From contig NZ_QBLC01000002.1 of the NCBI RefSeq assembly GCF_003052295.1, positions 372,001 through 436,000 of the forward strand: 64,000 bases of DNA, given 5' to 3'. The position numbers and the translations under genes are program-made. This document shows, piece by piece, positions 57,260 to 64,000 of the stretch; position 1 is the first letter of the stretch, and every line of letters begins with the position of its first letter. Source of the DNA: Trichococcus paludicola. GTDB taxonomy: Bacteria > Bacillota > Bacilli > Lactobacillales > Aerococcaceae. Below the pieces are notes generated by a model. That model was not told the origin of the DNA. It did not search any database and saw nothing but the letters and a program-made list of their open reading frames with translations.

Positions 57260-58351
57260 CTATCCGATTGCTTTCAATGGATCGATTTTGACTACTGCTC
57301 TTACTGAAAATGCGCCGCCGACCATGGCCATGATGACCAGCAAGGCCGCAATGACGCCCAGGAAATTGAGGTTCGTTTGGTAAGGGACAGCTGCCGGCAA
57401 CACCATAGCCGTTGCGCCCGTCAACAATAACCCGATGCCGACTCCCATAGCAGCCAATAAAAACGTTTGGATGACAACCGATTTTGCGATATAACCGCTC
57501 GAAATCCCTTGCGCTTTCATGACACCGAACATACTGGTTTTCTGCATAGTCAGCACATAGATGAAGATTCCGATCACGACGGCAGCGATGACGATCAGAA
57601 AGCCGATCATCAGTCCAAACGTCAACACTTGGGCAGTGTAGCCCGGAATTTCACTGATGTAGTCAGCAATCGAATAGATTTTCAAGTCCGAGCTTCCTGT
57701 GTCCACATCAGCGATGGCATCACCATTGTCCCGAACAACGATGGCACTGACGCGCCCTTCATCCGATTCGTCAATTTGTTCAAAGCGGACTTCCTGATAA
57801 GAACTGACTGTTGTATAAAGCACGGGTGCGACGCTGAATCTGGCATCTTCCGTAAAACCGACAACCGTCACTTCTTTGTCGGAACCCGCGAGCTGCAGAA
57901 TGTCGCCCAACTCGATGCCCTCTTCTTCCTTCAGACTGATGTCGGCAACGACCTCATCATCGCTTTGGAAGGGCGCCCCTTCGATTACTTCAGGCATCAG
58001 GAATTGATCCGCTTCGATTCCGAAGAACGTCGTATCGATCTTGGCATCATCACCTGATGTTCCTTTTTTGTTGACGACATTCGGCGCGATCCCGATTACC
58101 GCAGCCTCATCCGCCGCAACTTCATTGATCGCACCTTTCGGGAGCATGGACATGTTGATGTTTGTATTCGATTCGTCCGTCAGAATGATGCCGTCCGCAT
58201 CCCATTTATCTACGCTGGTTCGATTGTCCTGGGCCAATCCATAGGCAAGGCCCACCAAAAAGAACACCAAGTAGGACACCAGCACCATGACGCCGATGAT
58301 CAACGAAAACCTTGTTTTTGCATGCTTAATTTCTTTCCAAGCTAAGAACAT
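57260..58351 (-). CDS. FtsX-like ABC transporter permease (HrtB-like)
   Basis: 363 aa. First membrane helix 'FSLIIGVMVLVSYLVFFLVG', an extracellular MacB-like domain of about 180 residues, then three C-terminal helices of the FtsX type with 'TMQKTSMFGVMKAQGISSGY' and terminal 'VKIDPLKAIG'. Overall plan and the end motif resemble HrtB heme-efflux permeases, but I see no heme-ligand evidence. AAGGAG precedes the ATG. Second gene in the marR-permease-ATPase-DUF2177 series. Confidence 0.9.
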   Translation of the reverse strand: MFLAWKEIKHAKTRFSLIIGVMVLVSYLVFFLVGLAYGLAQDNRTSVDKWDADGIILTDESNTNINMSMLPKGAINEVAADEAAVIGIAPNVVNKKGTSGDDAKIDTTFFGIEADQFLMPEVIEGAPFQSDDEVVADISLKEEEGIELGDILQLAGSDKEVTVVGFTEDARFSVAPVLYTTVSSYQEVRFEQIDESDEGRVSAIVVRDNGDAIADVDTGSSDLKIYSIADYISEIPGYTAQVLTFGLMIGFLIVIAAVVIGIFIYVLTMQKTSMFGVMKAQGISSGYIAKSVVIQTFLLAAMGVGIGLLLTGATAMVLPAAVPYQTNLNFLGVIAALLVIMAMVGGAFSVRAVVKIDPLKAIG

Positions 58352-58436
58352 TTTTACAACTCCTTCATTTCTTCAGTTTTTTATCTATCGTTGAGGAAAA
58401 ATATCTTGATGCCTCAAACAAGATGTCTGTCCAGTT

Positions 58437-58892
58437 CTAGCCTGCATGGTCATCTGCCTGATTCATCGCGGTATTCAGTATTTTCAACTGTTTCATCAAG
58501 AATAAGCCATCGATGCCCTCGAGGTTACAGGCATTCACTTCGGATAAAACAGACAAATGGATTGCTCTCTTAGAAGTGATGCTTTTCTTACTCAAGGAAA
58601 TGATCGTAGCGCGCTTATCCAAAAGGGACGTTTCTTTCGTGAGCCAGCCTTGTTTCTCGAGACGATTCAAGATGGGATTCAACGTTCCCATACCCATCCC
58701 TAAACGCTCCCCAATGTTTTTGATCAATACTTTGTCTTCATCCCATAGAGCAAGCAAAACGAGGTACTGCGGGAATGTCAAATGGAATTCTTTCAAAGCG
58801 CGGTTATACATTTTGCCAAAAGCATTTGCAGCCCGATAAACCTCGAAACAAAGCTGATCCTCAAGCGGCCTTTCAAAAATAGATTCATCCAT
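58437..58892 (-). CDS. MarR-family regulator, OhrR/MgrA type with two cysteines
   Basis: 151 aa. The N-terminus 'PLEDQLCFEVYRAANAFG' places Cys15 where OhrR and MgrA have their redox-sensing Cys; Tyr19 and Tyr29 are kept, and the third Tyr is Phe40. A second Cys at 122 could form an intersubunit disulfide, as in 2-Cys OhrR proteins. The winged helix runs from 'VLIKNIGERLGMGMGTLN' to 'LLDKRATIISLS'. AAGGAGG precedes the ATG. A 40-bp palindrome lies 31 nt upstream. Predicted peroxide- or thiol-sensing repressor of itself and the ABC/DUF2177 genes. Confidence 0.88.
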   Translation of the reverse strand: MDESIFERPLEDQLCFEVYRAANAFGKMYNRALKEFHLTFPQYLVLLALWDEDKVLIKNIGERLGMGMGTLNPILNRLEKQGWLTKETSLLDKRATIISLSKKSITSKRAIHLSVLSEVNACNLEGIDGLFLMKQLKILNTAMNQADDHAG

Positions 58893-58923
58893 CCCGATAC
58901 CGCCTCCTTTCCAAATTTTCCTC

Positions 58924-58963
58924 ATCGATTAATATATATCTTACAAGATATATATTAATCGAT
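58924..58963. promoter_or_regulatory. 40-bp near-perfect palindrome, probable MarR operator
   Basis: 19-bp arms (58924-58942 and 58945-58963) that are exact complements around a central AC. Very AT-rich, with ATATAT-type -10 sequences inside. It lies in the marR promoter region, a standard place for an autoregulatory OhrR/MarR site. Confidence 0.75.
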
Positions 58964-59046
58964 AGAATCCGGAAAGTAAAACATTCGCCCTTGGAAGTGC
59001 CCAAAAGTGAAACCAGTCCTGAATCACAATATTTTGATAGTAAAAA

Positions 59047-59078
59047 AAAGGATTCAGAGCGGTTGCCCTGAATCCTTT
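59047..59078 (-). terminator. Terminator of sodA
   Basis: 11-bp perfect stem (AAAGGATTCAG and complement), 10-nt loop, followed on the minus strand by an eight-T run, about 25 nt after the sodA stop. Confidence 0.85.
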
Positions 59079-59103
59079 AAGTGGATTGCAATAACTTTGT
59101 TGC

Positions 59104-59712
59104 TTATTTTGCGGCTGCTAAACGGCTGTTGACTTCATCCCAGTTCACAAGGTTCCAGAATGCTTTGATGTACTCAGGACGGACGTTTTTGTAGTTCAAG
59201 TAATAAGCATGTTCCCATACATCAAGACCTAAGATCGGCGTTTTGCCTTCACTGATCGGTGAATCTTGGTTTGGTGTAGATGTGATTTCCAATTTACCAT
59301 CGGAAACTACCAGCCAAGCCCAACCGGATCCGAAACGACCCACTGCTGCTGCTGCGAATTTTTCTTTCATAGCATCAAAGCTGCCGAATGCTTCTTCGAT
59401 TCCGTCCTTGACAGCTCCTGTAGGTTCTCCGCCTGCATTAGGCGCCAAAACTGTCCAGAATAAGCTGTGGTTTGCATGTCCGCCACCGTTGTTGCGGACA
59501 GCCGTACGGATGTCTTCCGGAACGCTGTTCAAGTCAGCCAATAATTCCTCAATCGTTTTTTCAGCCAACTCAGGGTGTTTCTCCAATGCTGCGTTCACAT
59601 TCGTAATGTAGGTATTATGATGTTTCTCATGATGCAAATGCATCGTTTCCTCATCGATGTATGGTGTCAAAGCGTCGTACGCGTAAGGTAATGCCGGTAA
59701 TGTAAAAGCCAT
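59104..59712 (-). CDS. sodA: Superoxide dismutase, Mn/Fe family
   Basis: Converts superoxide to oxygen and hydrogen peroxide. It is 202 aa. Metal ligands are in '[13 protein letters not shown]' (His), '[10 protein letters not shown]' (His) and '[16 protein letters not shown]' (Asp and His). The pattern '[16 protein letters not shown]' and the 'TPNQDSP' segment favour the manganese form. GGAGGA precedes the ATG. Own promoter and terminator. It lies just upstream of the thiol-type MarR operon, on the same strand, and near cshB as in Bacillus. Confidence 0.97.
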   Translation of the reverse strand: MAFTLPALPYAYDALTPYIDEETMHLHHEKHHNTYITNVNAALEKHPELAEKTIEELLADLNSVPEDIRTAVRNNGGGHANHSLFWTVLAPNAGGEPTGAVKDGIEEAFGSFDAMKEKFAAAAVGRFGSGWAWLVVSDGKLEITSTPNQDSPISEGKTPILGLDVWEHAYYLNYKNVRPEYIKAFWNLVNWDEVNSRLAAAK

Positions 59713-59756
59713 GATAAATTCCTCCTAAAATAGTTTAGTGATTTCTGACTGATTTC

Positions 59757-59785
59757 ACTGTATCATCAATTGCTCACTTTATCAA
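59757..59785 (-). promoter_or_regulatory. Promoter of sodA
   Basis: Minus strand: TTGATA, 17-nt spacer, extended -10 TGaTACAGT, about 45 nt before the ATG. Confidence 0.7.
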
Positions 59786-59824
59786 AAATAAAGCCTCGAA
59801 GCCGTAGCAATTTTTGATTGCTAA

Positions 59825-60643
59825 ATGAATCCATTTTCGATAGACTGGACAAGTATGATGCAGAAAGCGGTGATCACAATCTCAATCGTCAGTTTAGTCA
59901 AAGACAGTTTTATGGATCCAAAACAATTGTTGGATGCCAAGGCATTAAAAAAAGGCTCTGCCTTTTTGCTCTTCTTCTTGCTCTCTCTAACCGTCAGCAT
60001 CCCTCTGTTTCTCGATGGGTACGCCACACTACAAAAATTTTCGGCAGATGCAGGTGTGATAGCGGATAAAATACCTTCATTCACTATTTCCGACAACGAA
60101 TTGCAGTTGGAGAATGCTACGGAAAAAGGATTCATCTACAAAACCGATACAGTCCTGTTGGCTTTCGATAGTCAGGAAGTTTACACGCAGAGGGAAATCG
60201 AAAAAGAAATGTCATCACCTGTTTTGATTTTGAGCCTCGTATTTTCAAAGGATGCCTTCACCCTTTACGCTCAAGATGTGCCCTTCAGGTTGCCCTATGA
60301 GCAGGCAGATGACCTGACGGACCAGTCGTTCAAAAAGTTGCTGCGCAATTTTTCCAGCGATCAGCTTTTTTCCGGCGTGATCATGCTTTTGTTCAGTCTT
60401 TTCATTTCTTCGTTCAGTGTGCTTCTGACGCTATTGATAATCGCGCTGTTCGCGAATGTATTGACAGGATTCATGCGAAAAAAACTCCCTTTCCGCGAAA
60501 TACTGAAGATGGCGTTGATAGCCTCCGTAGTCCCGTTAGTTTTCTTTAGTCTATTGAACGGATTCGGCCTCTACCCGATGATTCAGGATGAAGCGATTGC
60601 TCTCATCGGTATGTTCTATTTCTACAAAGCCCTTAAAGAATAG
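59825..60643 (+). CDS. DUF1189 family membrane protein
   Basis: Up to 272 aa. After 'LVKDSFMDPKQLLDAKALKK' comes a membrane helix ('GSAFLLFFLLSLTVSIPLFL'), an extracellular domain of about 130 residues, then three or four C-terminal helices from 'GVIMLLFSLFISSFSVLL' to 'IALIGMFYFYKALKE'. This is the DUF1189 (YvdJ/MalA-like) layout; function is unclear although some relatives sit in maltodextrin operons. No convincing ribosome site precedes the first ATG, and a 6-bp hairpin (59805-59823) ends 1 nt before it, so the real start may be further in. Divergent from sodA. Confidence 0.78.
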   Translation: MNPFSIDWTSMMQKAVITISIVSLVKDSFMDPKQLLDAKALKKGSAFLLFFLLSLTVSIPLFLDGYATLQKFSADAGVIADKIPSFTISDNELQLENATEKGFIYKTDTVLLAFDSQEVYTQREIEKEMSSPVLILSLVFSKDAFTLYAQDVPFRLPYEQADDLTDQSFKKLLRNFSSDQLFSGVIMLLFSLFISSFSVLLTLLIIALFANVLTGFMRKKLPFREILKMALIASVVPLVFFSLLNGFGLYPMIQDEAIALIGMFYFYKALKE

Positions 60644-60685
60644 CACGGGAAGCCGTAATTCTTCAGTAACATCCGGTTCCTGCCC

Positions 60686-60738
60686 AAAAAGAGGCCGCAG
60701 CACATGATCGAAAGATCATCTTGCTGCGGCCTCTTTTT
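60686..60738 (+). terminator. Terminator of DUF1189 gene
   Basis: 17-bp perfect outer stem (60686-60702 with 60722-60738), with a second ATGATC/GATCAT hairpin in the loop, then a T-run. Confidence 0.85.
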
Positions 60739-60795
60739 TGTATTGAAAGTATAAATTATTTGAATGCAAAAGTGCATCACAGTGTTTCCTTAATA

Positions 60796-60822
60796 AGGGC
60801 TGAACGAACCCGTTCTGCTTTT
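60796..60822. repeat. Dispersed hairpin repeat, copy 2
   Basis: Second copy of the 27-nt element at 54143: identical over 17 nt, two changes in the remainder. It folds as a 7-bp stem with one mismatch and the same GAACCC loop. It lies 9 nt beyond the 3' end of cshB. Confidence 0.55.
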
Positions 60823-60830
60823 CTTATCTT

Positions 60831-62147
60831 TTACCCATGGTTGCGGGTTTGGCTTGCTCTTCTTTTGCGTTTCTGTTGGCTGGCGATATTTTCTTTCAAT
60901 TTGCGTTTGTAGCCAGGCTTCACTTGTTTCTTAGCCTTGTTTACCATTCCGCGGATGCGGTGATCGGGTTCCAATTGACTCGGAGCGTTTCTCATCTCAC
61001 GGCGTTTTCTTTCGTACGTTTCGACAAGTTGATCTTTTTCGATAGCGACCGGTTTGAAAACAACACCGTACTTCTCCAGATCGTCGATTGCCTTTTCCTC
61101 ACCGGGTGCGTACAAAGTGATCGCAGTTCCTTTTAAGTTGCTGCGTCCCGTTCTGCCCGTACGGTGTACGAAAAATTCCATGTCCTTCGGCAATTCATAG
61201 TTGATGACGTGTGACACGCCTTCGATATCGATGCCGCGTGCCGCTAAATCGGTAGCCACCATGAATTGGTACTCCATATTATGGACTCTTCTCATGATGC
61301 GTTTGCGTTCACGAGCCGGCACATCGCCATGCAAGACAGCGGGCTGAATGCCACGTTGTCTCAGTCCATCAGCGATTTCCTCGACATTTTGTTTTGTATT
61401 GGCAAAAATCAAGGCCAGATACGGTTCCCCCATTGTCAACACTTGGTACAGAACATCAATTTTTGCATGGCCTTTAGTGGACAGCAACAGATTATCGATT
61501 GCCGGTGCAATGATATGTTCCGGTTTCAATTGGACAACGACAGGGTTTTCGACATATTTCTTCAAGAAGCCCTTCAGTTTTTCAGGGATCGTAGCGGAGA
61601 ATACCAGCATCTGCAGTTTCTCCGGCAAGCGGCCGGCAATCTGATCGACATCATGCAGAAAGCCTAGATCCAGTGTCATATCCGCCTCGTCAATGACCAT
61701 CTTTTTAGCTGTATGGATCTTAAGTGCTTGCTCATTGATCAGGTCAAGGATTCTGCCCGGAGTCCCGATGACGATATGCGGTTGGTTGTTGACTAGTTTC
61801 GACATTTGACGTTTTTTGTCTGTGCCGCCTACGTAGCTGACGATACGGATTTCTTCGGGCGCGTTTGAGACCAGTTGACTGGCTGTCTGATAAAGTTGTT
61901 CAGCTAGCTCACGGCTAGGTGAAGTGATGACAACTTGGACTTCATTTTTTGATGGATCAATGCCATCGATCAAGGGCAGCAAGAAGCTATGGCTTTTCCC
62001 TGTTCCTGTCTGCGATTGACCAATCACGCTCTTACCGGTTCGAATGATCGGGATAATTTGTTTTTGGATATCGGTCGGTTCTTTGAAATTCAATTTGCTG
62101 ATTGCTTCCAGCAAAAATGGCTTCAATTGAAAGTCTTTAAATTCCAC
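60831..62147 (-). CDS. cshB: DEAD-box RNA helicase CshB-like
   Basis: 438 aa. The N-terminal domain has the Q-like 'FKEPTDIQKQIIPII', Walker A 'GQSQTGTGKSHSFLLPL', motif Ib 'GTPGRILDLI', DEAD-equivalent 'VIDEADMTLDLGFLHD' and SAT 'VFSATIPEKL'. The second domain has 'FMVATDLAARGIDIEGV' and 'HRTGRTGRSNLKGTAI'. The Arg/Lys-rich tail suits RNA binding. The start is GTG (VEFKDF) with AGAGGTG upstream; the longer frame is unlikely. Related CshB/YqfR proteins act in cold adaptation and ribosome or mRNA metabolism. It lies near sodA as in Bacillus. Confidence 0.94.
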   Translation of the reverse strand: MEFKDFQLKPFLLEAISKLNFKEPTDIQKQIIPIIRTGKSVIGQSQTGTGKSHSFLLPLIDGIDPSKNEVQVVITSPSRELAEQLYQTASQLVSNAPEEIRIVSYVGGTDKKRQMSKLVNNQPHIVIGTPGRILDLINEQALKIHTAKKMVIDEADMTLDLGFLHDVDQIAGRLPEKLQMLVFSATIPEKLKGFLKKYVENPVVVQLKPEHIIAPAIDNLLLSTKGHAKIDVLYQVLTMGEPYLALIFANTKQNVEEIADGLRQRGIQPAVLHGDVPARERKRIMRRVHNMEYQFMVATDLAARGIDIEGVSHVINYELPKDMEFFVHRTGRTGRSNLKGTAITLYAPGEEKAIDDLEKYGVVFKPVAIEKDQLVETYERKRREMRNAPSQLEPDHRIRGMVNKAKKQVKPGYKRKLKENIASQQKRKRRASQTRNHG

Positions 62148-62190
62148 GTTTACACCTCTTGTTTTTCTTCTGCGTATTTTATGCCTTACC

Positions 62191-62220
62191 ATTATAACAC
62201 ATGCGCAAGGTTTAAACCTT
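62191..62220 (-). promoter_or_regulatory. cshB promoter with 14-bp palindrome
   Basis: Minus strand: extended -10 TGtTATAAT at 62191-62196. The exact palindrome AAGGTTTAAACCTT (62207-62220) covers the -35 position, where no good -35 box exists. A second 8-bp inverted repeat TTTCAAAT/ATTTGAAA lies at 62223-62242. Possible operator region. Confidence 0.45.
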
Positions 62221-62338
62221 AATTTCAAATAAGAATTTGAAAATCAAACGCGTAAATTTATTCGCAATATATTTACACAAGCAAGCGAAAGCATCCCGTC
62301 AAAGATACCTTCAACATGAAAACAGACGCTTTCTTTCA

Positions 62339-62367
62339 TTGCCAACCGTATTTGATAATAGTATAAT
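62339..62367 (+). promoter_or_regulatory. Promoter of zwf
   Basis: TTGCCA, 17-nt spacer, consensus TATAAT, 45 nt upstream of the zwf ATG. A second TATAAT 8 nt later may be an alternative. Confidence 0.75.
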
Positions 62368-62411
62368 GATATAATGAATAGAATCTAATCATAATAAAAG
62401 GGGGGCATGTA

Positions 62412-63932
62412 ATGATTACCCAAAATACTGCTCTGTTCACTATTTTCGGAGCAACTGGTGATTTGGCTCACCGTAAACTGTATCCATCATTATTTCGCTT
62501 ATACAAAAAAGGATTTATTAAAGATAATTTTGCCGTTATCGGAACAGCGCGACGCGATTGGTCCGATGAACATTTCCGTGAAGTGGTCTTGGATTCCATC
62601 AAAGATTTGACTGAGGATACGGAAGACGCTGTTTCTTTCGCAGCCCATTTCTATTACATCGCCCACAACGTCAACGACTCGGAACACTACGTCAAATTGA
62701 AGGTCTTGTCCGAATCCTTGGATGCCAAGTATTCGCTGTCAGGTAACCGTATTTTCTATCTGGCGATGTCTCCTGAATTTTTCGGTATCATTGCCGAAAA
62801 ACTGAAAGAACAAAAACTGATCACAGAAGACGGATTCAACCGCTTGATCATCGAGAAACCATTCGGGCGCGATTTCGTATCCGCGGATGAGCTAAATACT
62901 AAGCTGCGCAAATCGTTTGACGAGAACCAAATCTTCCGTATCGATCATTATTTGGGCAAAGAAATGGTGCAGAACATCTCTGCCGTCCGTTTTTCCAATA
63001 TGATTTTCGAATCGCTGTGGAACAACAAGTACATCGACAATGTTCAGATCACCCTCTCCGAGACCGTTGGCGTGGAAGAACGCGGTGCTTATTACGACAA
63101 CAATGGCGCTTTGCGCGATATGGTGCAAAATCATATCCTTCAGATTGTTGCCTTGTTGGTTATGGAACCGCCGCTTTCCTTGCAAGGCGAAGATGTCCGT
63201 TCCGAAAAAATTAAAGCTCTTCGTTCCCTTCGTCTGTACAACACACCCGAAGAGGTCAACCGCAACTTTATCCGGGCCCAGTACGCCGGAAACCCTGCAA
63301 AAGCATTGCAAGCCTACCGGGAGGAACCTAACGTCAACCCTGCTTCATCAACCGAAACCTTTGTGGCCGGTAAAATATTAGTCGATAATTTCCGTTGGAA
63401 AGGCGTTCCTTTCTACATCCGGACCGGTAAACAAATGGCTTCTAAAGAAACATACATCCATATTCAGTTCAAACACGTCTCGATGAACATCTTCCCTACA
63501 GAAGGCGTCGACGAAATCGCTGAACCGAATGTACTGACAATCCATGTTTCTCCGCTCGAAGGCTTCTCCTTACGCCTGAACGCCAAGCGTGTCGGTCAAG
63601 GAACTGAGATGAAAAATATTCGCATGCATCACATCTACGATGAGGAAACGCAAGCAAATAGTCCTGAAGCATATGAACGCCTCTTATTGGATTGCCTGAA
63701 CGGCGATCCGACCAACTTTTCCCATTGGGATGAAGTCGCACAATCTTGGCACTTCGTTGATGAAATACGCAAAGTTTGGGACGCCCAAGAAGATTGCTCG
63801 GATACCCTTTTCGCGTATGAGAGCCACTCGATGGGTCCAAAAGAAAGCGACGCTTTGCTTGAGCAGGACGGTTTCCACTGGACTGAATTCAACTGGAGTC
63901 AAAGTTACAAAGAAAAACAGGAAAACGAGTAA
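62412..63932 (+). CDS. zwf: Glucose-6-phosphate 1-dehydrogenase
   Basis: Oxidises glucose 6-phosphate to 6-phosphogluconolactone with NADP(H) formation, the entry to the oxidative pentose phosphate pathway. It is 506 aa. N-terminal nucleotide motif 'TIFGATGDLAHRKLYPSL', active-site peptide 'FRIDHYLGKEMVQN' with the catalytic His-x4-Lys pattern, and 'IEKPFGRDFVSADELN'. 'RTGKQMASKETYIHIQFK' is in the substrate region. A long G-run ribosome site (AGGGGGG) precedes the ATG. Monocistronic between a consensus promoter and a strong terminator. Confidence 0.97.
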   Translation: MITQNTALFTIFGATGDLAHRKLYPSLFRLYKKGFIKDNFAVIGTARRDWSDEHFREVVLDSIKDLTEDTEDAVSFAAHFYYIAHNVNDSEHYVKLKVLSESLDAKYSLSGNRIFYLAMSPEFFGIIAEKLKEQKLITEDGFNRLIIEKPFGRDFVSADELNTKLRKSFDENQIFRIDHYLGKEMVQNISAVRFSNMIFESLWNNKYIDNVQITLSETVGVEERGAYYDNNGALRDMVQNHILQIVALLVMEPPLSLQGEDVRSEKIKALRSLRLYNTPEEVNRNFIRAQYAGNPAKALQAYREEPNVNPASSTETFVAGKILVDNFRWKGVPFYIRTGKQMASKETYIHIQFKHVSMNIFPTEGVDEIAEPNVLTIHVSPLEGFSLRLNAKRVGQGTEMKNIRMHHIYDEETQANSPEAYERLLLDCLNGDPTNFSHWDEVAQSWHFVDEIRKVWDAQEDCSDTLFAYESHSMGPKESDALLEQDGFHWTEFNWSQSYKEKQENE

Positions 63933-63936
63933 AACC

Positions 63937-63978
63937 AAAAGCCGTACAAAAGCGTTGTTTCGCTTTTGTACGGCTTTT
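63937..63978 (+). terminator. Terminator of zwf
   Basis: 18-bp perfect stem (63937-63954 with 63961-63978), 6-nt loop, continuing into further Ts, 4 nt after the stop. Confidence 0.9.
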
Positions 63979-64000
63979 TTTGATTCAAGTCTGCTTCATT

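Overview
This 64-kb window looks like a core-chromosome segment of a low-to-mid-GC Gram-positive bacterium of the order Lactobacillales. A Carnobacteriaceae-type genome (for example Trichococcus or a relative) is plausible. That placement is inferred from gene order, strong AGGAGG-type ribosome binding sites, TTG/GTG starts, and lineage-typical families (DUF4044, DUF2929, DUF1033, DUF1189, YfhO, CvfB, a CovR/LisR-type regulator). I saw no rRNA, tRNA, insertion sequence, prophage or CRISPR array. Coding density is high and most genes lie on the minus strand.

Layout. 1-3.5 kb: cvfB-fur-xerD-deoB. 3.6-10.2 kb: dnaE, pfkA and pyk, with a divergent DUF2929 gene. 10.5-20.4 kb: DNA repair and recombination (ruvAB-queA, msrB, a DUF937 gene, ymdB-ricA-mutS-mutL). 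20.5-29.8 kb: rny, recA, cinA, pgsA, rodZ, ymfI, ymfH and ymfF, in the order known from Bacillus. 29.9-37.5 kb: a nucleoside ABC importer (nupNOPQ type) next to ftsK. 37.7-43.7 kb: DUF1033, acyP and yidC, a CovRS/LisRK-like two-component system, gnd, and a DUF4044 mini-protein. 43.7-51.2 kb: a yqg-like block (rhodanese, yqgU, glcK, gluP, yqgN, rpmG), a plus-strand pair of small membrane proteins, and a class B PBP. 51.4-60.6 kb: a YfhO protein, a FakA-FakB-like fusion, and a redox-MarR/ABC exporter/DUF2177 cluster beside sodA and a DUF1189 gene. 60.8-64 kb: the DEAD-box helicase cshB and zwf.

How the genes fit together. Glycolysis (glcK, pfkA, pyk) and the oxidative pentose phosphate branch (zwf, gnd) are both present. 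recA and ruvAB each carry a LexA-like box, so the SOS response probably links two repair loci. Several loci concern the envelope (pgsA, rodZ, PBP, yidC, YfhO, mini-MltG).

The most interesting items are: (1) a single-chain fusion of the FakA kinase and linker modules to a FakB/DegV fatty-acid-binding module, with the linker Cys/His/His residues kept; (2) an OhrR/MgrA-type regulator with Cys15 and Cys122 next to a 40-bp near-perfect palindrome, heading an ABC exporter and DUF2177 cluster beside sodA; (3) a potential three-way-junction RNA between pgsA and cinA; (4) a two-copy dispersed hairpin repeat; (5) a catalytically truncated MltG-like gene paired with a membrane/coiled-coil/HTH gene. Much of the rest is conserved housekeeping.
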